Positions 43,746 through 54,075 are shown, counted from the first letter of the stretch. The stretch is DNA of 64,000 nt from Deltaproteobacteria bacterium (GCA_007693585.1 REDH01000147.1:1-64000), one strand, 5' to 3'. Notes: generated by a model from the sequence alone, not told the origin. Numbers and translations are program-made.

Positions 43746-44710
43746 GCGTGTCCCGTCTCGCGCCGCCGCTCCGCGGCCATGCGGGCCTGCTTGTCGGCGC
43801 GGTAGGAGGAGCGGACGAGCGGGCCGGACTCCACGTGGACGAAGCCCATCTCCATGCCGGCGCGGCGCAGGGCATCGAACGCCTCCGGCCGCACCCATCG
43901 GGTCACGGGGAGGTGGTTGATGGACGGGCGCATGTACTGGCCGATGTTCACGATCTCGACGCCGGCGTCCGCGAGGTCGCGCAGGGTCTCGAGCACCTCG
44001 TCGTCGGTCTCGCCAAGGCCGAGCATGATGCCGCTCTTGGTCACGGCGCCGAGCTCCCGGGCCCGCCGGAGCACCGCGAGTGTGCGCTCGTAGCGCGCCT
44101 GCGGGCGCACCACCCGGTGCAGGCGGTCCACGGTCTCGATGTTGTGTGCGAAGACGTCGGGGCCTGCGTGGACGACGGTATCGACGTGTTCGAGCTCGCC
44201 CTTGAAGTCCGGCGTCAGCACCTCGATCTGCAGGCCGGGACAGGCCTTGCGGATCTGCCGGATGGTCTCCGCCCAGATGAACGCGCCGCCATCCGGCAGG
44301 TCGTCCCGGTCCACGCTGGTGATGACCGTGTAGTTCAGGTCGAGGGTCGAGAGCGCCTCGGCCACGCGCCGGGGCTCGTCGAGGTCCACCGAGCCGGGCC
44401 GGCCGGTCTGCACGTCGCAGAAGCCGCAGGACCGGGTGCAGACGTTGCCGAGAATCATGAAGGTGAGCGACCGGTTGCTCCAGCACTCCCCGATGTTCGG
44501 GCAGGACGCGCTCTCGCACACGGTGTTCAGGCCGCTCTCGTGGACGAGGCTGCGCAGGTCGAAGAAGTCCCGGTTCAGCGACAGCCGGACCTTGAGCCAC
44601 TCCGGACGCTTCCCGGCGGCGTCCGCTTCCCGGGTCGGGCGCGCCATCCCGGAGCGGCGCTGCGCGGCCGGGGTCGCGTCGGGCAGGACGGGCAGGGGAA
44701 TACGGGCCAT
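43742..44710 (-). CDS. lipA: Lipoyl synthase LipA
   Basis: Radical-SAM enzyme that inserts two sulphurs into protein-bound octanoate. The 322 residues contain both cluster motifs: the auxiliary-cluster CESASCPNIGEC and the radical-SAM CTRSCGFC. The GLGETDDEV, IGQYMRPS and HVESGPLVRSSY segments and the conserved final serine region follow. The stop codon overlaps the start of thiE by four bases. The opposite strand upstream carries the divergent efflux operon. Confidence 0.97.
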   Translation of the reverse strand: MARIPLPVLPDATPAAQRRSGMARPTREADAAGKRPEWLKVRLSLNRDFFDLRSLVHESGLNTVCESASCPNIGECWSNRSLTFMILGNVCTRSCGFCDVQTGRPGSVDLDEPRRVAEALSTLDLNYTVITSVDRDDLPDGGAFIWAETIRQIRKACPGLQIEVLTPDFKGELEHVDTVVHAGPDVFAHNIETVDRLHRVVRPQARYERTLAVLRRARELGAVTKSGIMLGLGETDDEVLETLRDLADAGVEIVNIGQYMRPSINHLPVTRWVRPEAFDALRRAGMEMGFVHVESGPLVRSSYRADKQARMAAERRRETGHA

Positions 44711-44977
44711 GGTCGATGCGCTCCTGTCGCAGGGGGCCGTGCGCCGGACGCGTGCGCGCCGGCCGCCCCGGGTCTAAGCGGTGCGCCCGGGGGTGTCAAC
44801 GCGACCCGGCGCTCCGCTGGAACAGCCCGTACCACACGTTGGACCTTGCACCAGCCGGGCATCCGCGCCACGTTCCCCGCCGCCCGCCCGGCCCCGGCCG
44901 GTCTTCCGTCTCCCCCGTGCCCCCGGCCGCCGTTGATCGTGTTCTCCCACTCCCCCGGTCGTTCTCCGCACGCGCCG

Positions 44978-46222
44978 ATGGTTGCGGTCGTCACCATGGC
45001 GATCGCCTTCCTGGCCTTTCCGCCCGGCGCGGCGGTGGCCCTCGACCTCGAGGAAGCCATGGAGCGCGCAGCGACCAACACCGAGGCAGCCGAGATCCTG
45101 CGCCTGCGGATCGACGCCGCCGACGGCCGGCGGCGTGCCGCCCTGGGGGCGCTGCTCCCCACCCTCGATGCCTCCGTCGGCATCACCCGAAACGACCGCC
45201 AGGTCGAGCTGGGCGACCGGACCTTCACCAGCCTCTGGGACACCTCGGCCCAGATCCAGGCCCGCGTCGACCTCTTCCGCGGGCCGGCGATCCCCCAGTG
45301 GCTCGCGGCCCGGACCGGGGTGGACGTGGCCACCGAGACCGCGCGCTGGGAGCGCGCCCGACTGCGCATGATGGCCGCCGACGCCTGGGTGACCATCCTC
45401 ACCGCCGTGGCCAACGTCGATGTCGCCTCCGACAACCTCGACCTCGCCACCGAGAGCCTCGCGCAGACCCGGGCCAGGCTCGAGACCGGCTTCGGCCTCA
45501 ACGCCGACGTCGCGCTCGCGCGCACCGCCGTGCTCGACGCCGAGGCGGAACTGCTCGCCGCACGCCGCGTCCTCGAGGATGCCCTCGACACCCTCGCCTT
45601 CCTCGTGCGCGAGGATGCCCTCGCCCTCGAACAGCTCGCGCAGACCGGTCCCTCCCTCGCCGACGCGGCGGGGGTGGACGGGCCCACCGCGGACATCGCG
45701 GCCCTCGAGCTGGAGGAGGAGGCGGCCCGGCGCCAGGTCCAGGCCGAGCACTTCAACTTCCTGCCCACCCTCTCCCTCGCCGGCACCTACCACTTCGGGC
45801 CGTCCAGCGTGCGCGCCCCCGACGGCCGCTACTGGACCGTCACGCTCGCCGCCACCTGGCGCGTCTTCGACTTCGCCCGCTACGGCCGCCTGCAGGAGGC
45901 CCGTGCCGAGCGGGACATCGCCGGGCTGCGGACCGAACAGGCGGAGCGGGAGCGCGACCGGGACCTCCGCGCCGCCGACCGCCGCATCGCGGAGACCGCC
46001 GCCCGCCTCGAGCTGCGGGAGGAAGCGCTGCTGGCGGCCATGGAGAGCCGGGAGCTCGTGGCCTCCCGTTTCGAGCTCGGCGAGGCCACCGCCCTCGAAC
46101 TCACCCAGGCCGACAGCGCACTTTTTGCGGCCCGAACGCGTCTCAACCTCGCCGTGCTCGAGCGGGCGCGGGCCGAGCTCGAGGCCGCCTGGCTGCGCGG
46201 CGCGCTCCAGGACGAGGACTGA
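44978..46222 (+). CDS. TolC-family outer-membrane efflux protein
   Basis: Trimeric channel component of the efflux pump coded by the next two genes. About 414 residues from ATG 44978, with a signal peptide ending GAAVA. The two repeated OEP halves carry the periplasmic coiled-coil helices (RLRIDAADGRRRAALGALLP; TRARLETGFGLNADVALAR) and the second-half RFELGEATALELTQADSAL motif. An in-frame GTG at 44939 would give a signal peptide with positive charges and may be the true start. The stop codon is seven bases before the adaptor ATG. Confidence 0.9.
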   Translation: MVAVVTMAIAFLAFPPGAAVALDLEEAMERAATNTEAAEILRLRIDAADGRRRAALGALLPTLDASVGITRNDRQVELGDRTFTSLWDTSAQIQARVDLFRGPAIPQWLAARTGVDVATETARWERARLRMMAADAWVTILTAVANVDVASDNLDLATESLAQTRARLETGFGLNADVALARTAVLDAEAELLAARRVLEDALDTLAFLVREDALALEQLAQTGPSLADAAGVDGPTADIAALELEEEAARRQVQAEHFNFLPTLSLAGTYHFGPSSVRAPDGRYWTVTLAATWRVFDFARYGRLQEARAERDIAGLRTEQAERERDRDLRAADRRIAETAARLELREEALLAAMESRELVASRFELGEATALELTQADSALFAARTRLNLAVLERARAELEAAWLRGALQDED

Positions 46223-46229
46223 TTTCGCC

Positions 46230-47465
46230 ATGACCGACCCCGCCCCCATCCGGCCCCTCCGTTCGACCGCAGCCCACGCCATGACCATGCTGCTGGCGCT
46301 CGCGATGGCACTCGCGACCGCGACGGGCTGCCGCGGCGCCTCCGACGCCACGGCCCAGGGGCCGCCTCCCCAGGCGGGCGCCGGCGCTGGCGAAGGACCG
46401 GCGCCCACCGTGGAGGTCGTGCCCGCACGCCGCGGCGCGCTCTCCCGGACCCTCGCCTTCACCGGCGAGGTGCTTGCGGACCGCCGCGTTGACGTCGTCC
46501 CGCTCGAGAGCGGGCTGCTCGTCGCGCTCGAGGTCGATGAGGGCGATGCCGTCACCCGGGGCGACGTCCTCGCCCGCCTCGACGAGGACCTGCAGGACCG
46601 GCGGCGCCGCGAGGCAGACGCCGCACGCCGCTCCGCCCGCGCCGCCGTGGCCCAGGCCCGGGCGGAGCGCGATCGCCAGGAGCGCGAGCTCGAGCGACGA
46701 CGCCGGCTCCAGGAGCGCGATGCCCTGCCCCGGGCCGAAGTGGAAGCCCTCGAGGACCAGCTCGCCGTCCTCGACGCCGCGCTGGTGGCCGCCGAAGCAC
46801 GCGGCGTGGAGAGTGACACGGCGCTGGCCAGCCGGCGAGCCGAGGTCGAGCGCCGGGTCGTCCGCGCCCCGTTCGATGGCGTCGTGGTCCGGCGACTCCA
46901 GGACCCCGGCGCCGCCGTATCGCCCCAGCAACCGCTCCTGACGCTCCTCGATCGCGAGAGCCTCGAGTTCGTGGCGCGTCTGCCCGAGCGCCGCCTCGGC
47001 GAGCTCGAACCCGGCGCTCGCGCCACCATCACCCTCGATGCGGCCCCCGACCGTCCGCTGGAGGCCGAGCTCCGCCGGCTCGGAGAGGACATCGAGCGCG
47101 GGAGCCGCACCATCGAGGCCCGGTTCCGCATCGAGAGCGGTGACCTGCGGATCCGGCACGGCATGTTCGGTCGGGGTCGCATGACCCTCGAACAGCGCGA
47201 GGCCCTCGTGCACGTGCCCGAGGACGCCGTGCACCGGGAGGCGGACGAGGAAGACGCGACCGAGTCGGTCCACGTCTGGATCGTCCGCGATGGACAGGCC
47301 TCGCGGGCCACCGTCGAGGTGCTCTACCGGCTCGAGGGCCGCGCCGCCCTCCGCGGGATCGACGAGGGAGCCCTCGTGATCGTGTCCCCCGTGGCACGGC
47401 TCGAGGATGGGCAGCGCGTCCGGATCCTCGACCAGCCGCAGGCGCGTCCCGGAGCGCGACGATGA
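46230..47465 (+). CDS. RND efflux periplasmic adaptor (membrane fusion protein)
   Basis: Links pump and TolC-type channel. The 411 residues start with a signal peptide ending in a lipobox-like ATGC (Cys near 34). A lipoyl half-domain (VVPLESGLLVALEVDEGDAV), a long Arg/Glu/Ala coiled-coil hairpin (about 115-200), the second lipoyl half (VVRAPFDGVVVRRLQDPG) and beta-barrel and membrane-proximal domains follow. The order is that of HlyD/AcrA-type adaptors. The stop codon overlaps the pump ATG (ATGA). Confidence 0.92.
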   Translation: MTDPAPIRPLRSTAAHAMTMLLALAMALATATGCRGASDATAQGPPPQAGAGAGEGPAPTVEVVPARRGALSRTLAFTGEVLADRRVDVVPLESGLLVALEVDEGDAVTRGDVLARLDEDLQDRRRREADAARRSARAAVAQARAERDRQERELERRRRLQERDALPRAEVEALEDQLAVLDAALVAAEARGVESDTALASRRAEVERRVVRAPFDGVVVRRLQDPGAAVSPQQPLLTLLDRESLEFVARLPERRLGELEPGARATITLDAAPDRPLEAELRRLGEDIERGSRTIEARFRIESGDLRIRHGMFGRGRMTLEQREALVHVPEDAVHREADEEDATESVHVWIVRDGQASRATVEVLYRLEGRAALRGIDEGALVIVSPVARLEDGQRVRILDQPQARPGARR

Positions 47466-50400
47466 GCCTGAGCCGCACCGCCGTCCGGCGACCCGTCGCC
47501 ACCGCCATGGTCTTCGTCGCCCTCACCGTCCTCGGCGCCTTCGCGTTCATGCGGCTTCAGGTCGACCTCTTCCCCAGCGTCGACTTCCCCACCATCAACG
47601 TCATCACCAGCTACGCCGGCGTCGCGCCCGAGGAGATCGAGACGCTGATCACCCGGCCCATCGAGGGAGCGGTCGCCCGGGTCGAGGGAGTCGACCGCCT
47701 GGAATCGACCTCCCTGGAGGGTCGCTCCCGTGTGGCGCTGCGGTTCGACTGGGGGAAGGATCTCGAGACCGCCACCAACGATGTCCGCGCGGCCGTCGAC
47801 CGGGTCCGGGACGCCCTCCCGGACGACGCCGGCGCCCCGATCATCTTCAAGTTCGACATCGCGAACTTCCCGATCATGAACCTCGCGCTCGCCGCGGACG
47901 GCATGGACGAGGGCCGCATCCGGCGCTTCGCCGAGGACGTCGTCCGGCCGCGGCTCGAGCGCATCGTCGGGGTCGCCGACGTCGAGGTGAGGGGAGCCCG
48001 GGAGCGCGAGATCCGCATCGAGGTCGACCCCGAGCGCCTGGCCGGACTCGGCCTCACCCTGCAGGACGTCACCGCCGGCCTGCGGGCGGAGAACCTGACC
48101 GTGCCGGCCGGCGTGGTCCGGCAGCCGCGGGAGAACATCCTCATCCGCGCCATGGGCGAGATCGAGTCCCTCGAGGAGCTCACCCAGGTCGTGCTCACGC
48201 GCCGCGACGGCGTCCCCATCCGGGTGGCCGACATCGGCATCCTCGTGGACGGGTTCTCCGAGGTCGAGAACATCGTCCGCATCAACGGCACCCAGGGCGT
48301 CCAGCTCGTCATCCGCAAGAGCCCCGACGCGAACACCGTCGAGGTAGCAGACCTCCTCTACGACGCCATCGATCGCTTCAACCGCGACTTCGAGGACCAG
48401 GCGCGGATATCGATCATCGTCGACAGCTCCACCTTCATCCGCGACTCCATCGATGGCGTGCTCTTCGCCATCTCCATCGGCGGCTTCCTCGCCATCCTCG
48501 TGCTGCTCTTCTTCCTGCAGAGCGTGCGCGCGACCATCGTCGTCGGGGTCACGATCCCCATCGCCGCCATCTCGACGTTCCTGCTGATGCAGCAGTTCGA
48601 CCTGACGCTGAACCTCATCAGCTTCGGCGGGCTCGCCGTGGGGCTCGGGATGCTCGTCGACAACGCCATCGTCATCCTCGAGAACATCTACCGGCACCGG
48701 GAGGCGGGCGAGGACCCGGAGGAGGCCGCCATCGTGGGGGCCGAAGAGGTGGCCTCCGCCATCACCGCCTCCACCATGACGACGCTCGCCGTCTTCGTGC
48801 CCGTGCTCTTCCTCGGGGGCTTCGCGGCGGTGTTCTTCAGTCAGATGGCCCTCGTGGTCACCGCAGCCCTGCTGTGCAGCCTGTTCGCCGCCCTGACCCT
48901 CGTGCCCGTGCTCTCCAGCGTGCTGCTGCGCCGGGTCGGAAGGGAGGAGGACGAGTCCCGCAACGCGATACGACGCGCGCTCGACCACCTCGACCGGCTC
49001 TACTCCGGCTTCGTCCACACCTGCCTGCGCTTTCCCCTCGTGGTCATCGGCGTCAGCGTCGCCCTGCTCGCGGGCGCCATCCACCTCTTCGCCGACGTGG
49101 GCCGCGAGCTGCTCCCGGAGTCCGACGAGGGCGAGGTGCGCATCATGGCGGAGTACCCGTCGGGCACCCGCGTGGAGGTCACCGAGGCAGCGGTGCTGCG
49201 CATCGAGGCGTTGATCGCCGAGCACGTGCCCGAGGCCGCGGACGTTCTCTCCACCCTCGGCACACCCGGTTTCTGGTCCTCCAGCGGCGAGGAGTCCGCG
49301 AGCATCCGGCTCAACCTCGTGCCCCACGGGGAGCGCACCCGCAGCTCGGAGGAGGTGGCCGCCGCACTGCGCCCCATCCTCGCCCGCGAGCTGCCGGGAA
49401 TGCGCGTCTTCGCCCGCCCCGGCACCGGCCTGTGGATCTTCAACTTCATCCGGGGTGGCGACGAGCGCGTGCGCGTGGAGATCCGCGGGTTCGACATGGA
49501 CACCGCCGAGCTGCTGATGGGCGAGGTGCGCGGTCTGCTCGGCGAGGTGGACGGGGTGACCGACGTCCGCTCCAGTCGGCGCGCAGGCGGTCGCGAGGTG
49601 CGCATGTTCGTGGACCGCGAAGCGGCGGCGGACCTCGGGCTGACGACCCGGCAGGTGGTCGAGGGGATCAGCATGCTCGTGGGCGGCGGTCGCGCCGGCG
49701 TCTTCCGCGAGGGCGGCGACGAGTTCGAGATCCGGGTGCGACTGCGCGGGGCCGAGCTGCACTCCCCCGAGCGGTTGCTCGAGGTTCCGTTTCGCCTGCC
49801 GGATGGCGGCGTGGTGGCCCTGGGCGATCTGGTCCGCACGGAGGACGGCGAGACCCCGCGGGCCATCGAGCGCCTCGGACAGGAGCGCATCGTGTGGGTG
49901 GGCGCCAGCCTGGACGGAACGAGGACCCTCGGGGAGATCAACGATGACGTCCGCGATCGGCTTCGCGAGCTGGACATCCCCGATGACTTCAGCGTGCTGG
50001 TGGCCGGTGAGGGCGACGAGCAGCAGCGCACGTTCGGGGCACTCGGGCTCGGCCTGCTCCTGGCGATGCTGCTCGTCTACATGATCATGGCCGGGCAGTT
50101 CGAGTCGTTCCTGCACCCGGTGATCATCATGTCGAGCATTCCGTTCGCCTTCATCGGTGCGGTGGCCTCGCTGCTCTTCTTCGGGGCGACCCTCAACATC
50201 AACAGCTTCATGGGGGTGATCGTGCTTGTGGGGGTGGTCGCGAACAACGCGATCGTGCTGGTGGACTACATCAACCTGATGCGGCGCAAGTTCGGGTACG
50301 CGCTGCGAGAGGCGGTGGTCGAGTCGGCGCGCAGGCGCCTTCGCCCGATCCTGATGACCACCCTGACGACCACACTGGCCCTGTCACCGATCGCCCTGGC

Positions 50401-50563
50401 GACCGGGGCGGGCAGCGAGAATCAGGGACCGCTGGCCCAGGTGGTCATCGGGGGGCTGCTGTCCTCGACGGCGATCAGTCTCATGCTCGTCCCCGTGCTG
50501 TACTACAACGCGGAGCGCCTGCGGGGATGGCTGGCCGGAAGACTGAAGCTCAGGGCGTCGTGA
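47462..50563 (+). CDS. RND-family efflux pump (HAE1 type)
   Basis: Proton-driven inner-membrane pump. The 1033 residues have 12 predicted helices, two large periplasmic loops (after TM1 and TM7) and the family start SLSRTAVRRPVATAMVF. In TM4 the segment GMLVDNAIVILENI has Asp-Asn where AcrB has Asp-Asp; in TM10 GVVANNAIVLVDY replaces the usual lysine-bearing motif. Such pairs occur in one branch of HAE1 pumps. The substrate cannot be inferred. Its end overlaps by 14 bases with the convergent PEGA gene. Confidence 0.95.
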   Translation: MSLSRTAVRRPVATAMVFVALTVLGAFAFMRLQVDLFPSVDFPTINVITSYAGVAPEEIETLITRPIEGAVARVEGVDRLESTSLEGRSRVALRFDWGKDLETATNDVRAAVDRVRDALPDDAGAPIIFKFDIANFPIMNLALAADGMDEGRIRRFAEDVVRPRLERIVGVADVEVRGAREREIRIEVDPERLAGLGLTLQDVTAGLRAENLTVPAGVVRQPRENILIRAMGEIESLEELTQVVLTRRDGVPIRVADIGILVDGFSEVENIVRINGTQGVQLVIRKSPDANTVEVADLLYDAIDRFNRDFEDQARISIIVDSSTFIRDSIDGVLFAISIGGFLAILVLLFFLQSVRATIVVGVTIPIAAISTFLLMQQFDLTLNLISFGGLAVGLGMLVDNAIVILENIYRHREAGEDPEEAAIVGAEEVASAITASTMTTLAVFVPVLFLGGFAAVFFSQMALVVTAALLCSLFAALTLVPVLSSVLLRRVGREEDESRNAIRRALDHLDRLYSGFVHTCLRFPLVVIGVSVALLAGAIHLFADVGRELLPESDEGEVRIMAEYPSGTRVEVTEAAVLRIEALIAEHVPEAADVLSTLGTPGFWSSSGEESASIRLNLVPHGERTRSSEEVAAALRPILARELPGMRVFARPGTGLWIFNFIRGGDERVRVEIRGFDMDTAELLMGEVRGLLGEVDGVTDVRSSRRAGGREVRMFVDREAAADLGLTTRQVVEGISMLVGGGRAGVFREGGDEFEIRVRLRGAELHSPERLLEVPFRLPDGGVVALGDLVRTEDGETPRAIERLGQERIVWVGASLDGTRTLGEINDDVRDRLRELDIPDDFSVLVAGEGDEQQRTFGALGLGLLLAMLLVYMIMAGQFESFLHPVIIMSSIPFAFIGAVASLLFFGATLNINSFMGVIVLVGVVANNAIVLVDYINLMRRKFGYALREAVVESARRRLRPILMTTLTTTLALSPIALATGAGSENQGPLAQVVIGGLLSSTAISLMLVPVLYYNAERLRGWLAGRLKLRAS

Positions 50564-51791
50564 GCCGGAGCGCGAGGGAGGCGGTCCAGCCGCCATCGGG
50601 CAGCGGTGCAGCGACCGGACCGAGGCGGAGCGCCTCGGTGCGTCGCTGCCGCTGGGCGCGGCGGACCACGAGGCCGGTGGTTCCGGCGCTGGCCAGCACG
50701 AGCCCGGAGCCCACGGTGGAGGCGGTGCCGGTGCTGTCGAGGTCGGCGAGCGCCCCCGCGATGGCGATGGCCGACCCGCTGATGAGGAGGCCGGTGGAGG
50801 CGATCAGGGGAGCCACGGGGAGCGGAGGGGGCTCGGGTGCCCGCCACGGGTCCCCGTAGGCCCGTGCGGAGGGGGTGTCGCCCTTGGCCGGGGGGGTGCG
50901 GGTGGTGGCGTCGTCCGGGGGGGGCGGTGCAGGTTCGTCCTCGAGATCGCCGTCCGGGTCCTCGCTCTCGGGTGCGGGCGGCGCCGGGTCCTCGGTGGAG
51001 TCATCGTCGTGCTGCCGAGGGGTCGGTGTGGCCTGCGGAGGTCTGGAGGCGGCCGAGCCGGGTTCGAGTGGCACGTAGAGCCTGAAGACGCTGCCGGAGG
51101 GGAGCTGGACGCGTTCGCGGTAGGGGACGTGGTCTCGGGTGCGCACGTCGAGGATGACCAGTCCGTGGGGGACATCGAGGTCGAGGGGGGTGCGTCCGAC
51201 GAGCTCGTCGTCGATCCGGACCTCGGCGCGGTCGGGCCGGGAGGAGATGACGACGCGCGCGGGCCGGTTGGCGAGTTCCTCGGTGAGGGAGCGGTGGATG
51301 TTGTCGACGCGCTGGATGCCTCGTCGGGCCTGTCTCCGGGTGGCGTCCTCGGTGCTGTGGGTGACGGCGCGTTCGAACCACTCGCGGGCTTCGCGAAGCT
51401 GTCCGGCGTTCTCCCAGGCGAGTGCGGCGTTGAGGGCGAGGGTTCCGCTGGGGACGTGGTCGAAGGCGCGGGCGAAGGAGTCGGCGGCGTGGAGGTACTC
51501 GCCGCCGGCGAACTGGAGCTCGGCGATCTGGAAGAGTCGCTCGGCCTCGGCGCGGGGCGAGGTGTCGCGGGGCGTGCTCTCGGCGCCGGCGGTGGCGGGC
51601 AGGAAGAGGAGCAGCGCGGTGATGCGGAGCAGGCGTCGGAGGGTCTCAGCGCTGGTCGAGGACGGGGAAGTCGGTGCTCTCCTCGTCCTCGTCTCCGGTC
51701 GGTGCGGGGTCGCTGCTGCCGGCGAACGGATCGCGCCGCGCGGCTCCGCTTCGGGAGCCCGGGCGTCGTCTCGGGGGTGCAGGGGCGGCAT
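50550..51791 (-). CDS. TPR-PEGA domain exported protein, start uncertain
   Basis: The chain has a hydrophobic signal (RITALLLFLPATAGA), TPR-like helices (FQIAELQFAGGEYLHAADSF), a PEGA domain (VVISSRPDRAEVRIDDELVG), an acidic Pro-rich linker and two C-terminal membrane helices. No ATG, GTG or TTG lies in frame between the kinase stop codon and the signal. The coordinates given use ATG 51791, which overlaps the kinase gene by 146 bases. A CTG at 51632, 14 bases past the kinase stop codon, would give a normal signal peptide. It is the PEGA partner of the adjacent kinase. Confidence 0.68.
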   Translation of the reverse strand: MPPLHPRDDARAPEAEPRGAIRSPAAATPHRPETRTRRAPTSPSSTSAETLRRLLRITALLLFLPATAGAESTPRDTSPRAEAERLFQIAELQFAGGEYLHAADSFARAFDHVPSGTLALNAALAWENAGQLREAREWFERAVTHSTEDATRRQARRGIQRVDNIHRSLTEELANRPARVVISSRPDRAEVRIDDELVGRTPLDLDVPHGLVILDVRTRDHVPYRERVQLPSGSVFRLYVPLEPGSAASRPPQATPTPRQHDDDSTEDPAPPAPESEDPDGDLEDEPAPPPPDDATTRTPPAKGDTPSARAYGDPWRAPEPPPLPVAPLIASTGLLISGSAIAIAGALADLDSTGTASTVGSGLVLASAGTTGLVVRRAQRQRRTEALRLGPVAAPLPDGGWTASLALRLTTP

Positions 51792-53550
51792 GGGCCTCGT
51801 CATCGTCCTCGTCGAGGCGAGGGGAGAGGGTGACGGTGACCGGGGTGGGTTGTTCCGCGGTCTGTTCGACGAGGACGCTACGCGATTCGTGTCCGGAAAG
51901 CGAGATTTCGACAGTCCAGGGGCCGGAGTCGGTGGCGAAGGCATGCTCGCAGGGGGTGGTGCAGAAGGGGGTGCTGCGGTCGGCGAGCCGGACTTCGGCG
52001 CCGGGTGGGTCGGAGACGAAGCGGACGACGTGGAGCTGGCGGTTGAGGGCGATCTCGAGGGTCTCGGGGGTCTGGCCCGGGGCGAGCTCCGGCAGGACGA
52101 CGGTGCGGGCGACGTGGCCGTCGAGGGTGACCTCGAGGAGGACCGCTCGGGAGGCCGGCCTCTCGACGAAGAGGGGCGTGACGCCGACGCGCTCTCCGTC
52201 GAGGAGGACGGTGGCGCCGGGGGGAGCGGAGAGCACGGGGACGCGGGCGGTGTCGGGGGGCAGGGGGTCGGCCGGCGGGGCGGGGAGGGAGGCGCGATCG
52301 AAGCGCGGTTCGTCTGTGGGGCCGGCGTCCTCGCAGGAGCGCAGGGCGAGGGTCGTGGTGAGGGCGGCCAGGGCGGCGAGGGCGACGAGGGGGATCAGGC
52401 GCTTTCGGTCGAGGGCGGGGCGGGCGGTGGGCCGCGGCGTGGAGGGAAGGTCCTGGATGCTGATGGTGGCGCTGGGGATGCCGTCGATGGCCCCCGGCGG
52501 TTCGGCGAGGTCATCGGCCACGATGATGGAGGAGGGGCGCTCACTGTCGTCGTCGTCGTCCTGGAGCGAGCGGTGCAGGGTGGGCGCGTCGCGTTCGATC
52601 CGCGGGCGAACGGCGGGGATGGTGACGGTCTCGGAGTGCGGGTCGCCCGTGTCCGGGTCGTCGAGGTGCTCGAACTCGGCGATGGCGAGGTCGATGAGGG
52701 TGAGGAGGCTGGCGGCGTCGTGGGGCCGGTCGTCCGCGTTCTTGGAGAGCAGTCGGACGCAGAGATCGCTGACGTGGCGGGGGATCTCGGGGGGGAGGGC
52801 GGGGACGGGGTCGTTCTGGTGCGCGAGGAGCACGGCGAGGGGGGTTGAGCCCTCGAAGGGGAGGGAGCCGCCGAGCATCTCGTAGAGGAGGACGCCGAGG
52901 GCGTAGAGGTCGGCGCGGCCGTCGATCTCCTCGCCGCGGGCCTGCTCGGGGGCCATGTACTCGGGCGTGCCGCAGACGTAGCCGGCGACGGTGATGCGGG
53001 TGGTGGTGTCCTCGTCGAGGACGCGTGCGATGCCGAAGTCGAGGACCTTGACGAAGTCGTCGTTGTCGCCGACGCGGCTGAGCAGGATGTTGTCGGGCTT
53101 GAGGTCCCGGTGGACGATCTGTCGCCGGTGCGCTTCGTCGAGGCTGTCGGCGATCTGACGGAGGATGGCGAGTGCGCGGCGCGGGGAGATCCGGCCGAGT
53201 CTGTGGATCTCCTCGTGGAGGGGGATGCCCTCGACGAACTCCATGGCGATGAAGAAGCGCCCGGCGCTGAGTTCCCCGACGTCGTAGACCCGGACGGTGT
53301 TGGGGTGGTGGAGCCTGCTGACGGCGAGGGCTTCCTGGGCGAAGCGTCGCTTTCCGGTCTGGTCGTCGACGAGCTCGCGCCGCATGATCTTGAGGGCGAC
53401 GGTGCGGTCGAGCGGCCGCTGCACGGCGCGGTAGACGTGTCCCATGCCGCCGCGCGCGATGTAGCTGCGGATCTCGAAGCGACCACCGACGACGGTTCCG
53501 GCGGGGAGTCGCTCGCGGGCCTCGCGCTTGGATTCGTTGCTGTCGCTCAA
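51646..53550 (-). CDS. Transmembrane Ser/Thr protein kinase with PEGA domains
   Basis: The 634 residues begin with an active-looking Hanks-type kinase domain: glycine loop [17 protein letters not shown] Lys, HRDLKPDN catalytic loop, DFG and APE motifs. A juxtamembrane linker of about 110 residues, one transmembrane helix ([15 protein letters not shown], near 385) and two PEGA domains ([35 protein letters not shown]) outside follow, with a charged tail. The start is TTG 53550; a stop codon lies 12 bases upstream in frame, and no other start fits. PEGA domains may sense surface glycans. The FHA protein at 40.2 kb is a possible reader of its phosphorylation. Confidence 0.9.
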   Translation of the reverse strand: MSDSNESKREARERLPAGTVVGGRFEIRSYIARGGMGHVYRAVQRPLDRTVALKIMRRELVDDQTGKRRFAQEALAVSRLHHPNTVRVYDVGELSAGRFFIAMEFVEGIPLHEEIHRLGRISPRRALAILRQIADSLDEAHRRQIVHRDLKPDNILLSRVGDNDDFVKVLDFGIARVLDEDTTTRITVAGYVCGTPEYMAPEQARGEEIDGRADLYALGVLLYEMLGGSLPFEGSTPLAVLLAHQNDPVPALPPEIPRHVSDLCVRLLSKNADDRPHDAASLLTLIDLAIAEFEHLDDPDTGDPHSETVTIPAVRPRIERDAPTLHRSLQDDDDDSERPSSIIVADDLAEPPGAIDGIPSATISIQDLPSTPRPTARPALDRKRLIPLVALAALAALTTTLALRSCEDAGPTDEPRFDRASLPAPPADPLPPDTARVPVLSAPPGATVLLDGERVGVTPLFVERPASRAVLLEVTLDGHVARTVVLPELAPGQTPETLEIALNRQLHVVRFVSDPPGAEVRLADRSTPFCTTPCEHAFATDSGPWTVEISLSGHESRSVLVEQTAEQPTPVTVTLSPRLDEDDDEAHAAPAPPRRRPGSRSGAARRDPFAGSSDPAPTGDEDEESTDFPVLDQR

Positions 53551-53641
53551 GGGCGCCGGTCAGGGGGTGGGGAAAGCGCACACCAGCGCAGAGCCTATGC
53601 GGGCGTGGCGTCCTTGTCCAACCCCGGCGATGGCGCAGGGC

Positions 53642-53672
53642 AAAAAGCACGGCGCCCGCCGGAGGCGGGCGC
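53642..53672 (-). terminator. Rho-independent terminator of rpmB
   Basis: Reading leftward: GCGCCCGCC, three-base loop, GGCGGGCGC (53672-53652), then a five-T run at 53646-53642. It lies 20 bases after the rpmB stop codon. Confidence 0.9.
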
Positions 53673-53692
53673 GGGGCGGGAGCGGTCGTCGC

Positions 53693-53932
53693 TCACGTGA
53701 TGTCGCGGAGGGTCTTTCCGTTCTCGCGAAGCCACGCATCGAGACCGACGCGGGTCACGGAGCGCAGGGCGCGGGTGGAGAGGCGCACGCGGACCCACCG
53801 GCCCTCGCTCTCGAGGAAGAGCCGCTTGGTCTGAATGTTCGGCAGCTGCACCTTCTTCGTGCGGACGTGAGAGTGCGAGATCTGCATCTTGACGTTGCGG
53901 CGCTTGCCGGTCAGCGAGCATGTACGGGCCAT
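53693..53932 (-). CDS. rpmB: 50S ribosomal protein L28
   Basis: 79 residues, the usual bL28 length. The N-terminal [22 protein letters not shown], read here in two halves (CSLTGKR and SHSHVRTKK), followed by the basic [10 protein letters not shown] and [10 protein letters not shown] segments, is diagnostic. There is one Cys rather than the zinc-binding CXXC set, so it is the zinc-independent form. It is monocistronic, with its own promoter, a leader of about 108 bases and a terminator. Confidence 0.97.
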   Translation of the reverse strand: MARTCSLTGKRRNVKMQISHSHVRTKKVQLPNIQTKRLFLESEGRWVRVRLSTRALRSVTRVGLDAWLRENGKTLRDIT

Positions 53933-54046
53933 GGGATCCTCCTGCGGGCGGCAGGTCCGGCGGGCCGGCCTGTCGAGCGAATCGGGAGCGGACTCGGGAG
54001 GGTGGGCGGCCGTGCCGGGGTGCCGGGCCCACCGAATGGAGCGCGG

Positions 54047-54075
54047 AGCCTAGTCGTCCGGTCCCCGGAATGCAA
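54047..54075 (-). promoter_or_regulatory. rpmB promoter
   Basis: On the minus strand TTGCAT (54070-54075), 17 bases, TAGGCT (54047-54052). The predicted start is near 54040, leaving a leader of about 108 bases before the ATG. Confidence 0.6.
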
